This document shows positions 8,256 to 16,200 of a stretch of DNA of 64,000 nucleotides, piece after piece. The position numbers and the translations under genes were made by a program. Source of the DNA: Prolixibacteraceae bacterium. GTDB lineage: Bacteria; Bacteroidota; Bacteroidia; Bacteroidales; Prolixibacteraceae. Numbering within the stretch: position 1 is the first letter of the stretch; each line of letters begins with the position of its first letter. The notes beneath the pieces were generated by a model. It had not been told where the DNA came from and did not search any database. It saw nothing but the letters and a program-made list of their open reading frames with translations. Location: assembly GCA_003457135.1 (NCBI GenBank), contig DMSQ01000014.1, forward strand, positions 11,878-75,877, read 5' to 3'.

Positions 8256-8729
8256 TCAAAAATCATCAAACGGAATATCATCGTCAGGATCGTGATCGAA
8301 CGGGCCAACACCGGGAGGATTGAAAAGCCCCCAACGATCAATGAAATAATCCATCTGGTCGAATTTCGAAACCCAATCAATGAACAGTAAGCGATATTCC
8401 TCAATCAAATCGCGCACGATCTGAAAATATTCCACATGCTCAAAACCAAACATTTCGAGGGAGTGGTTTTGAATCATCAGTTCACGGGCTGCTTTTCGGA
8501 TGATGGCGGCACACTCCATTTTGATATCGTAAAGTCCTCCACCTTCGGCTCCTGCCACTTTCACAGTTAGGAGCATGGCATCTTCAAGCATAATACCCTT
8601 CACATGGCTCAAATATTCATCATTGTCATCAATTAGCTGACAAATGTGATCAACCACTTCGAAGATTTCTTTTCCCTTTTTATAAATCGGAAGATCTTCA
8701 GCTTTTATATCATCTTCGTGTTCAAACAT
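8256..8729 (-). CDS. Hypothetical helical protein, acidic C-terminus
   Basis: This protein of about 157 residues has a mostly helical core and an acidic tail rich in Asp and Pro (DHDPDDDIPFDDF). I chose the ATG at 8729 (MFEHEDD). The frame can be extended to 8810, but that adds sequence that overlaps the candidate attachment site and looks non-coding. The helix pattern loosely recalls four-helix-bundle proteins, but I cannot assign a family. If the left boundary at 8785 is right, this is the last chromosomal gene before the mobile element. Confidence 0.65.
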   Translation of the reverse strand: MFEHEDDIKAEDLPIYKKGKEIFEVVDHICQLIDDNDEYLSHVKGIMLEDAMLLTVKVAGAEGGGLYDIKMECAAIIRKAARELMIQNHSLEMFGFEHVEYFQIVRDLIEEYRLLFIDWVSKFDQMDYFIDRWGLFNPPGVGPFDHDPDDDIPFDDF

Positions 8730-8784
8730 TATTTGCCGATGCAGAAAGTAATATGTATTGATAATCTGATATTTACAATTTAAT

Positions 8785-8802
8785 GGTACAAATAAGGTAC
8801 AA
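8785..8802. other. Candidate left attachment site (attL)
   Basis: GGTACAAATAAGGTACAA holds two GGTACAA copies separated by four bases. The right-end copy at 28799-28816 has the same layout and matches at 16 of 18 positions, in the same orientation. The site lies in the gap upstream of the last apparently chromosomal gene. Confidence 0.45.
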
Positions 8803-9374
8803 TGGCCCAATAAATTACATGAATTTCAATTTACTTTCTGTATATTTTCCAAACCGAATTTGTCTCGTAAAAGAACCAAAATTACAAATGAGGTTTAAAG
8901 GTGTAAAATTCTCAAGGTGTCAAAATTTAGCTTCAAAAGTATTACATACGTTAAACTATTCTTATATTACGTTTGTATTGTATTGATAATTAGAATGATA
9001 CTAACACAATAACATTAAAAACCTGTTGAAATTAACATTAGTAACAATGTGTTACAATGTTATAAAAATAGATGATTGTTTTTGTAAATAACTATCTGAA
9101 TATCAGTGTATTATTTCGTGATAAAAATGTTATTTGCGAGTTTTTAAAGTGAGAAATTTAGATAAAAAATTGAGTGAAAATGGGTCATATTTAGTGAAAA
9201 TTGACAACTGAAAAATATTGAATCACAAATTCGCACATGCTTAAAACTGCCTTTTTCCCAAGACTGTCAATGACAAATTATTCATCATTGTCATTGAATG
9301 CTTCAGATTATTATATCATCTTCTATGAATAAATATTCATTATATTTGCATAAATATTCATTAATTATAATGTC
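8803..9374. other. AT-rich gene-free stretch with one hairpin
   Basis: I see no convincing gene here. A short plus-strand frame at 8783-8986 has no homology that I recognise and overlaps the attachment site. A hairpin with 9-bp arms CAATGACAA (9268-9276) and TTGTCATTG (9288-9296) has an 11-base loop and no T-run after it. Confidence 0.6.
9325..9363 (+). promoter_or_regulatory. Promoter with paired operator-like repeats
   Basis: A TATATTTG box (9341-9348) matches the Bacteroidota -7 consensus TAnnTTTG. It lies between two direct copies of TAAATATTCATTA (9330-9342 and 9351-9363), spaced 21 bases or two helical turns. The first copy overlaps a palindrome ATGAATA-AA-TATTCAT (9325-9340). This looks like a repressor-controlled promoter for the short gene remnant at 9375. 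Confidence 0.5.
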
Positions 9375-9571
9375 ATGGACGAACACCTATCATTTGAAAT
9401 TTTAAAAATTGGCGTGGGTATTTACAACAACGCTGTTTCTGGCTGCATTATCAAACACGATCTTCTCACATTAGAAGAAACCGTAAAATGTCCTCAGAGG
9501 AAATGGACAGGGTGATTCAGGAGCATTACGAGGTTCACGGACAAGTAAATCCGAACAAGAAAATTCTGTAA
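9375..9571 (+). pseudogene. Short gene or frameshifted remnant of unknown function
   Basis: An ATG at 9375 opens a frame of 46 codons (MDEHLSFEIL...) that stops at 9513-9515. A second frame starting at 9488 (MSSEEMDRVI) continues to 9571 and ends NPNKKIL. The two overlap in different frames and could be one protein of about 65 residues split by a frameshift, or two very small genes. The strong promoter and operator-like repeats just upstream suggest that something here is, or was, expressed. No family recognised. Confidence 0.35.
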
Positions 9572-9641
9572 TTAAAACACCCGTAATTCCGTGTATTTGC
9601 ACGCTCAACAATTTTGGTGAACGTCACAAAATCCATTGCTT

Positions 9642-9917
9642 TCAGTATTTCGTTCGCCAAGACTTTTTAATGTATTTCGGGTATTTCAATAGAATGCGGT
9701 CAATGTCGGATGGGTAGATATCTGTCAGGTTCATTTCGGACATTACCTTCTGAAGCGTGGAAACGATATTCCAAGCTGCTGGCAAGCTTCGACCTTTGAA
9801 AGTGGTGAAATTTTTCTACCTTCATTCTCTGCGATCTCTGCACGAACAATAGCCTTTAGTTCTTCCCTGAACTGTTCGAGTGTTATTCCCTGTAAAATGA
9901 TTATTGGTTCATCCATG
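9642..9917 (-). pseudogene. Frameshifted helix-turn-helix (excisionase-like) gene
   Basis: From the ATG at 9917 the protein starts MDEPIIILQG and runs through an EQFREELKAIVRAEI helix into a helix-turn-helix segment (SKVEACQQLGISF). It then hits a stop after SFPRFRR. In the next frame the expected continuation is present (TLQKVMSEMNL... to KKSWRTKY), ending at 9642. A one-base deletion near 9747 explains this. The layout matches the intact protein at 10032-10397, so this is probably a decayed paralogue. A sequencing error is the other explanation. Confidence 0.6.
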
Positions 9918-10031
9918 ATTATTGAATTTGAATTTCAAGTAAACACGAATTTTAGGAAACAAGGTTACAATGGGGTTAGTACTACTGAGATCATAGATTC
10001 AATGGGTAGAACACAGAAATTTTGCAATCTT

Positions 10032-10397
10032 TTAGTATTGTGACCTCCATAGTTTTTTAATATCGGCCCCAGTATAGAATTTGCGACCATTAGCCTTTCG
10101 AATGCTGCACCTGATTAATCCTTCATTGGAGTATCTATTAAGAGTATTTCTACTAATATTCAGAATTTTACTTGCTTCCCTAGTTGTAAATCGGCCAGTA
10201 TCAGAAATTTGTGGTTCATCTGAAATAAATCCAGTAACTTTTTTACTTGATTTTTCAGGTTGAATACTTCCTTGCATTTTTGCCAACTCCTCTCTGATTG
10301 ATTCCTTAATGAAAGGCTTTAGCTTAACCAGTAAGGCTTCTGCAAGTTCTTCACAACTGAAACCTTCGGCAATTATATTGGGATTGTCCATGTACAT
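10032..10397 (-). CDS. MerR/excisionase-type HTH protein
   Basis: This 121-residue protein has an N-terminal helix of the EELAEALLVKLKPFI type and a C-terminal helix-turn-helix of the excisionase/MerR class (TTREASKILNISRNTLNRY, about residues 70-115) with a RKFYTGADIKKLW wing. Proteins like this act as recombination directionality factors or small regulators in Bacteroidota mobile elements. It directly abuts the ORF6N gene upstream (stop and start adjacent) and is probably the last gene of that operon. A frameshifted relative lies downstream at 9642-9917. Start codons two residues apart (MYM) leave the exact start open. Confidence 0.75.
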   Translation of the reverse strand: MYMDNPNIIAEGFSCEELAEALLVKLKPFIKESIREELAKMQGSIQPEKSSKKVTGFISDEPQISDTGRFTTREASKILNISRNTLNRYSNEGLIRCSIRKANGRKFYTGADIKKLWRSQY

Positions 10398-10979
10398 TCA
10401 TTCTTTAGGTTTTACAAAGCCTATCGGATTCCGGGACTGGATGGGTGATTGATCAATGCTCTTTTGTTTACTGGCAAGTTCTGAGAGTGCCATGTAAATA
10501 TCATCGAAAACAACCTGATTATCTTCGCTCAAATCGTTCATGGCTTTAAGATTTTCTTCGCTCTGTTCCTCCAATGCTTTGACGTGCAGCCAGAGTTCCT
10601 TTATTTCAGCAGAAACAGCCGATTGAGTAAGCAGATAATTTCTGACCGCGACAAAAGCCCTCATAATGTTGATATTTATCTCAATGGCTTTTTCGCTTCG
10701 TAATACACTCGATAGCATGGCAACACCTTGTTCAGTAAATGCAAACGGCGCATAACCTGTTGATAGTGATGTGGAGATCACAGATTGTGATCTTAAAAAG
10801 GTAACTTCATTTTTGGTTAGTTCAAACATGAAATCTTCGGGAAACCGGTTCATATTACGTCTTACTGCCTGTTTTACTGCCCGTGTTTCTACCTGATACA
10901 TTTCTGCAAGGTCGAAGTCCAACATTACACGCTGTCCCCGAATCTCGTATATCTTCTTTTGGATGACTGATAGTTCCAT
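10398..10979 (-). CDS. ORF6N-domain DNA-binding protein
   Basis: This 193-residue protein has an N-terminal ORF6N domain (about residues 5-90, with YEIRGQRVMLDFDLAEMY and RFPEDFMFEL), known from phage and mobile-element regulators related to KilA-N. A helical C-terminal part follows. In Bacteroidota such genes are frequent in prophages and genomic islands, with a presumed regulatory role. It lies 4 bases downstream of the small XRE gene and is likely translated from the same message. The FxEDFMFxLT motif and the TEQGVAMLSSVLRSEKA segment are well preserved. Confidence 0.85.
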   Translation of the reverse strand: MELSVIQKKIYEIRGQRVMLDFDLAEMYQVETRAVKQAVRRNMNRFPEDFMFELTKNEVTFLRSQSVISTSLSTGYAPFAFTEQGVAMLSSVLRSEKAIEININIMRAFVAVRNYLLTQSAVSAEIKELWLHVKALEEQSEENLKAMNDLSEDNQVVFDDIYMALSELASKQKSIDQSPIQSRNPIGFVKPKE

Positions 10980-10983
10980 AAAA

Positions 10984-11226
10984 CTATTCTTTTGATACTT
11001 TCAATTTTGTACCACAATTCGGGCAAGTAAATTCATTAGTCTTGGCCGGTTCGAATAACTCGGCAATAGGAACGTCCAAAGCATTGGCAATTTTCTGAAG
11101 CGTATCAGTGGTTGTATTACTTCCATTAATGATTCTGCTCAATGCCGGTGCCTGAACATCCATTCTTTTTGCAACATCGGCAATTGTTAACCTTTTTTCT
11201 TTTGCAATTTCTTTTACTCTTAACAC
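10984..11226 (-). CDS. XRE-family HTH regulator with a C-terminal CxxC
   Basis: This 80-residue protein consists of a canonical XRE helix-turn-helix (residues about 4-60, LTIADVAKRMDVQAPALSRI) and a tail with a single CPNC pair that may bind metal as a dimer. It is first in a three-gene minus-strand operon with the ORF6N and excisionase-like genes. A TACTTTTG box on the minus strand (11250-11257) lies 24-31 bases upstream of the start and fits a -7 element. Confidence 0.82.
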   Translation of the reverse strand: MLRVKEIAKEKRLTIADVAKRMDVQAPALSRIINGSNTTTDTLQKIANALDVPIAELFEPAKTNEFTCPNCGTKLKVSKE

Positions 11227-11249
11227 TTGTGTTATTTTTTTAGTTTTAT

Positions 11250-11257
11250 CAAAAGTA
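11250..11257 (-). promoter_or_regulatory. -7 box upstream of the XRE-ORF6N operon
   Basis: On the minus strand the sequence is TACTTTTG, a full match to TAnnTTTG. It is 24-31 bases upstream of the ATG at 11226. Confidence 0.5.
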
Positions 11258-11292
11258 CAAAATATTTGTATGTAGGTGCAAGTATTTCATGT

Positions 11293-11315
11293 AAAATAAC
11301 TCATTGGGTTATTTT
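11293..11315. terminator. Hairpin downstream of the left repressor gene
   Basis: A perfect 8-bp inverted repeat AAAATAAC-(7)-GTTATTTT sits in the gap between the two XRE genes. It can stop transcripts coming from the gene at 11345. It is weak in GC. Confidence 0.4.
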
Positions 11316-11344
11316 TTAATGAAATAAATTTGGATTGTATTAAA

Positions 11345-11677
11345 TTATGACTTTGATACTTTGCCTTTGACCTCTTCCAGAAGCTTTTCAAGATCCTGCA
11401 CGGACTGGATACGGTAAATTGTACCGTTAAAATCTATGAACCCGGATAGTTCTGATTGGCCCGGGTGTGAATAGTTGAACAATTCACCTATCTCAACTTT
11501 AAGAGCTTCAGCAATTATCTGCAAAGTTTCAACTTTAGGATTATTGTTTTCGTTCAGGATATTGCTGATTGAATTTCTGGATAAACTATGTCCGTTCGCC
11601 TCTATCCGGTCTTTCAATATTTCAATGTTGACCTTTCGGTCTGCCATTAACTGTTTCAAATTATCAATCCAATTCAT
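11345..11677 (-). CDS. XRE-family repressor of the element's switch
   Basis: This protein of about 110 residues has an XRE helix-turn-helix (SRNSISNILNENNNPKVETL) and a C-terminal segment (SGFIDFNGTIYRIQ) seen in Bacteroidota phage regulators. The start at 11677 (MNWIDN) is preferred. Extensions to 11695 or 11725 run over a repeat. It faces the plus-strand gene at 11832 across four copies of an operator-like repeat, so a CI-like role in keeping the element silent is plausible but inferred. Confidence 0.75.
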   Translation of the reverse strand: MNWIDNLKQLMADRKVNIEILKDRIEANGHSLSRNSISNILNENNNPKVETLQIIAEALKVEIGELFNYSHPGQSELSGFIDFNGTIYRIQSVQDLEKLLEEVKGKVSKS

Positions 11678-11800
11678 AACAAGTATATTTTTCATCAAAT
11701 GTAAGAAACTTGAATGTAATAACAAGTATATTTTTCAAATAAATCATTTTATAACAAATATATTTTCTGTTTCATTTGTTTATAACAAATATACTTTGTA
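11676..11800 (+). promoter_or_regulatory. Four-copy operator array in the divergent switch region
   Basis: Four same-direction copies of the motif ATAACAARTATAYTTT lie at 11676-11694, 11719-11737, 11751-11769 and 11782-11800, spaced 43, 32 and 31 bases. The first overlaps the start codon of the repressor gene at 11677. On the minus strand copies 3 and 4 contain TATATTTG and near matches, so the repeats overlap promoters. A near-match -7 (TATACTTTG, 11790-11798) with an upstream TTTG could serve the plus strand. This is the layout expected for a repressor-operated switch. Confidence 0.6.
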
Positions 11801-11831
11801 TCATTACGGAATATTACAAAACAAAGTTGTT

Positions 11832-12152
11832 ATGAAAGCAAAATTAAATTTCAGGTCTGTGGTTTTCAAAAGGGCTTACATTTTAGTAAAGCAAACCGGA
11901 TGCAACTTCTCGTCAGCATTAACTCAGGCATGGAAACGCTACCGGGATTTCAAGGCCAGAACTATTGAGCAACTAACCAAACAGATTAACGGTTTTGACT
12001 ACTATTACCAAATGTGTGACGATGGCAGGGTTTATCGTTACTGGTCGGCAATTCAGAAAGAAATCAGGGAACAAATTCAAACTCTTCCGGGCAGCTTCAT
12101 TTCTGCCATTGCACAGCATTTTAATTCAAATCAAATAAAGTCATTCATTTAA
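11832..12152 (+). CDS. Hypothetical basic protein, first gene right of the switch
   Basis: This 106-residue basic protein starts MKAKLNFRSV, with a segment SALTQAWKRYRDFKAR that recalls small accessory proteins next to mobile-element regulators. No signal peptide or membrane helix. I do not recognise a family. It is the first of four small plus-strand genes that read away from the repressor and are probably transcribed from the operator array upstream. Confidence 0.6.
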   Translation: MKAKLNFRSVVFKRAYILVKQTGCNFSSALTQAWKRYRDFKARTIEQLTKQINGFDYYYQMCDDGRVYRYWSAIQKEIREQIQTLPGSFISAIAQHFNSNQIKSFI

Positions 12153-12171
12153 TCACTTAAAAATCACAGTT

Positions 12172-12444
12172 ATGGAAAGTAAAAAATCAACCCCTAAGAA
12201 AAACACGGTAACCGTTACAATTCCGTGTTCAAATTCTCATTCAATCCCGGTCTTTGAAGATTTCATGGCTGAAGCTCAAAGACGCTTTCAGGTCGAATGT
12301 GATGCAAAAAACAAGGCTTATAGCTTTATCCTATCAACTGGACGGCTTCGGGAATTCGAAGAGTTTTGCAAATTAACTCAAGGACTGAATCATCATGGCA
12401 ATTGCATTGATCATTTGGCTCTAATTATCCCTAATCAGCAATAG
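12172..12444 (+). CDS. Hypothetical protein (90 residues)
   Basis: This small soluble protein starts MESKKSTPKK, with a central helix (EDFMAEAQRRFQVECDAK). It follows the previous gene by 19 bases and is likely in the same transcript. No motif recognised. Confidence 0.55.
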   Translation: MESKKSTPKKNTVTVTIPCSNSHSIPVFEDFMAEAQRRFQVECDAKNKAYSFILSTGRLREFEEFCKLTQGLNHHGNCIDHLALIIPNQQ

Positions 12445-12460
12445 TTTAAAACCCATCATC

Positions 12461-12622
12461 ATGGAAAAGTACAAACAATTACTTGCTGGTCAAATTGAAT
12501 CAATCCTATCGGCTTACAATCCCTACCTTGACAAATTAAATGAAGGTGAAAAAAAGGATTTGGAGGACATAACCAAGTGTCTTCAAATACTTAAGTCAGA
12601 CAGTGATTATACAGCTTCTTGA
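12461..12622 (+). CDS. Small hypothetical protein (53 residues)
   Basis: The short frame starts MEKYKQLLAG and ends SDYTAS. It is acidic-helical in composition. It follows the 90-residue gene by 16 bases and fits the plus-strand small-gene cluster. The spacing, strand and coding-like composition support it, but no family is known to me. Confidence 0.5.
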   Translation: MEKYKQLLAGQIESILSAYNPYLDKLNEGEKKDLEDITKCLQILKSDSDYTAS

Positions 12623-12721
12623 TATTCTTTACGAATACTTTCATTACTGACCTTTGGGATAATCTCACAGGTCTGATTATATCAAACTCAAATAATATTT
12701 ATTCATTTAAAACCAATCAAA

Positions 12722-13042
12722 ATGGAAAACACAACTTTTTTAAACCCAAGAATTGAAGGCAACAAACTTATCGTTGACGTTAAAACTGAATTTTCAGACG
12801 GACCTTTAATCAAACACATGACCCTACAACTTTCTCCTTTGTATGAAATGATAGTTGAAGCAGAAACAAGCAGGTTCGCCAACGCGGCTAGCGGACTAAT
12901 TTTTGCTTATACCAGACTTGCCTCTTTCGCCCTTAACAGTGATAGTGAATTTATAAAGAAAGAATTACTTGGAGCCGACGATGGCGATCTTTACTATTTG
13001 AATATGTTATCTCAATTGCTTAGGCGCATGGATGTACTGTAA
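12722..13042 (+). CDS. Hypothetical protein (106 residues)
   Basis: This soluble protein starts MENTTFLNPR, with predicted beta strands then helices (LYEMIVEAETSRFANAA). It is the last of the four small plus-strand genes, and two hairpin terminators follow it. No family recognised. Confidence 0.55.
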   Translation: MENTTFLNPRIEGNKLIVDVKTEFSDGPLIKHMTLQLSPLYEMIVEAETSRFANAASGLIFAYTRLASFALNSDSEFIKKELLGADDGDLYYLNMLSQLLRRMDVL

Positions 13043-13068
13043 TCTATTCGAACTATTCTGCTGAAAAG

Positions 13069-13100
13069 GCCTGTTGGGTAATTCCGGCAGACTTTTTTTA
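13069..13100 (+). terminator. Terminator of the small-gene cluster
   Basis: A stem CTGTTGGG/TCCGGCAG (with G-U pairs) is followed by ACTTTTTTTATTTT. It lies 27 bases after the stop at 13042 and reads in the plus direction. Confidence 0.55.
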
Positions 13101-13113
13101 TTTTCATTGACAA

Positions 13114-13137
13114 GGTGAGCTCAAAATTGAGCTCACC
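13114..13137. terminator. Bidirectional terminator between convergent genes
   Basis: A perfect inverted repeat GGTGAGCTCAA-AA-TTGAGCTCACC with an 11-bp stem lies between the plus-strand cluster and the long minus-strand gene ending at 13289. Confidence 0.65.
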
Positions 13138-13288
13138 GTTTTCTCGCTCCACAATTTTATCGAACGAAACTGCTCGATGTGTGTTTCCCTCACTTCTTGG
13201 ATTTAAAATGAAAATCGGGTCCGATGCTTCACAGTGTTACAAATAATGAGCACCGGCACCAGGTCTTATCTAATGAATGCAATATTTA

Positions 13289-16200
13289 CTACTTCCCAAA
13301 ATATTTGTACTTGCTTACAAACCCTCTGCGTAATCCTAAGATTTGAAGATCGATTACTTTATTTTCATCTTCGTCCGTTGTCGTCTTTTTCAAGTCCAAA
13401 AGCGATTTTATTTCATCATTTGTCATCTCGAAATCAATCAAAAAATCCCTTTGATTTTCTGATATTTCAGGGATTCTATTTGGATCATTGGCTTGATTTC
13501 GTCTATCATCTTCAAACTTCAATTCCTCTGCCTTGTTTGCAACCTCCCTGTATTCGTCATACATGAACCCGGTGTACTTCTTGTGGTAATATGTTTGAAG
13601 GATCGGAATACTTGTTGGGTCAAATCCTTCAATTTTATGTTCCCTGTCCTTTATCTGTTTGTCGAGATCATCAACGGTTTTCAGAATCATGTAATTGGCA
13701 GCATCTAAAACGGTCTGGCCTGGGCCACCGGTGTATGACTTCAGAATATATTCTATTTTAGCAGGATTCCAGTCGTATTTTTCAAGGATACGTTTGCCTA
13801 TTATCGTTTTTGTCCCAAGTTCCGGATCACCACCGCCCTGTTTGTACAACCAATTAGTGAATGAAACGATCATCGCATTGGTATTATTGAAGTGCATCTG
13901 GCTGTCAGCAAATTTCCCCTGTTGACTTTTAAGAAATGGTTCCCGGAATATTGGTCTCTTTCTGTAGTCCTCGTTAGTCGAAATATCCATCAATGGCTTA
14001 ATTGCGCTGAATAAAGAACCTGCAACCTTTGGGGCAGATAGTTTACCTTGCTTATTGAATATTCCACTAATTTCAACAGGAGATAATGCCTGAGTGAAAA
14101 CTTCTGCCATATCGAAAGACATTTGTTCCGTGGATATCCTGCCGGTGTGATGTTCATACATTGCAACACCAAGCGCATTCCAAACTCGGTATCCCTGAGC
14201 TAATGGGATACTCACATAGTTATCCTTCCATCCAATGACAGTATTGTTGTACATGGTGTACTTGTTGATTTCGGCATAATCCTTATCATCATCGTCACCA
14301 TTTAATAAATCCCATAGATACCTAGATAATAAGCCCTGGATTACAAGAGAAACAGCATTTATAGCAAAGTACCGGAAAGTATGGTTCTTTGCTAAATCGT
14401 ATTGTTTTGCGGCTCCTTGAATGGAAGCATTGAAGAACATGATGAACGATCCGATTGTGGCAGAATATTCACCCCTTGTATCGAAGTTTGTAGTTATTTC
14501 CTTTGCTTCGTTGATTGACATGATAATAGATTCACCTCTTTCTCTTGCCATGGCATAAGCTGTAAACCTGGCAATACTTTCACCGTATCCGGCCAATCCT
14601 TCCATTAACCTTAAAGCATTTAAAGGATTTGCAAGTCTGGCAAGACTGCTTGATCCACTTCTTTTGATGTGTCTAATATATCTTTCAACCTTTGATTTTA
14701 CTTCATCAAGTGGCATCAAATAAGCTTGTCCGGTTGGTCCACCATTCAGGTTATACTCATCGTATAATTTTTTCCACTTCTTTTCTTTCTCTGTCTTTGG
14801 CTCAACACCCATAAAATCAAGTAATTTATCACCTGTTTTGCTTGAATTGCGCCAAGCATCATTCAGCATGTTTGAAGCGAGAAAACGGGCTGCAACCGTG
14901 TATTTAGCCTGAAATTTCAGACTGTCTTTGAATCCCCTTTGAATAAACATTGTTTTTGCGCCAGTCTTGAAGTCACGATATGTATTTGAGGTTATAAATG
15001 ATGGCCTCCATGATGTGACACTCCTTGACATGAAGCGCGTAATGCTTGCAATCGGAAGGTACTTAAAGTTGATTGACTGAGAATAATTGTCACCGTTTAT
15101 TGCGTTTGAAATAGCAGGGTCTTTAAAAATCATCTTAAATCGATTTCCATCCACATAAACATCAACCTCATGTTGTTTTCGCAAGTATGTTGGTTTTTCG
15201 CTCATTGGGTTCGATATTCTTGACGAAGAAAATGTATATCCGCTTCCTTCCAAAACACTCTTAAAACCAAGCTCGGTTTTCTTCGTATTACCTTCCTCGT
15301 CGGTGTTCATCAGGAATACTTTATGGTCAGGCTTATCGTTACCCTTTTGATCCTTAAAAGTGCCTGAAGTTTCATAAACCACTTCCGTTACCATGCCCAA
15401 CTTATCGGTCATGTAATTCATCTGGGACATCTCGAACAAGTCTTTCCTGTTACTGTTCAGCTTGATCAAATTGTAAGCTGACCTCTTGGCCCTATTCTTT
15501 TCTCCCCACATTATCGCGGATGTTGCCATTTGATAAATGTATGCAATAGGATCATCTGCCATACTTTCACGGCCTTCTGTTTTTTCATCCCCGGAAAACT
15601 CGCTTCGTTTTTCTGATTTTTCGTAGTCAAGCTGTATTTCTTCAGCTATTGGCTCAAATCCTCTCAATGGAACGTAGTATTTCCAATTTCTTGCTACTAC
15701 TGCATTAAGAGAATCCTGAGTGTACTTGCCGTATTCCACCCAATAACGGGCAATTTTTCCGGTGCATTCGCGTGTATTTGTCCAAAGTTCATCAATCAAC
15801 TCCCGTGGAATTTCGCTTTCGAATTTTTCATAGATTGCTATTGCCTGGTCGTCAGTCATTCCGGAGAAGTTATTTCCCTTTTTACCCAGAGAACGGAACC
15901 ACCTATTACGTTCTGGGGCATGTCTGGCGATCATGTATTCTTGGACTTTTTTATAGGCTTCTTCGTTTTTTAAATCTTTCTTTTCCAGTATGGCCATGAC
16001 ATTCTCTACCGATCTAAGCATTGGATTGAATAGCTTCTTTTCAAAATGAGTTTTCTGTCCCATCTGTCTGGAACTTTTCTGATTCACAGCAAGGAAGACG
16101 TTCGCGTAATCCGGAACTTTTAAATCAAATTTTTCAAGTAGTATTTTGATGGCAGTATTGCCATTAATGAAGCGAGAAACAAAGCGGTCTGTTTTAGTTC

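Noticed and set aside
8783..8986. 67-codon plus-strand frame
   Set aside because: It begins inside the candidate attachment site, is AT-rich and lacks coding character.
8803..9374. Search for a tRNA or small structured RNA as integration target
   Set aside because: No cloverleaf, tmRNA or RNase P-like structure was found by eye.
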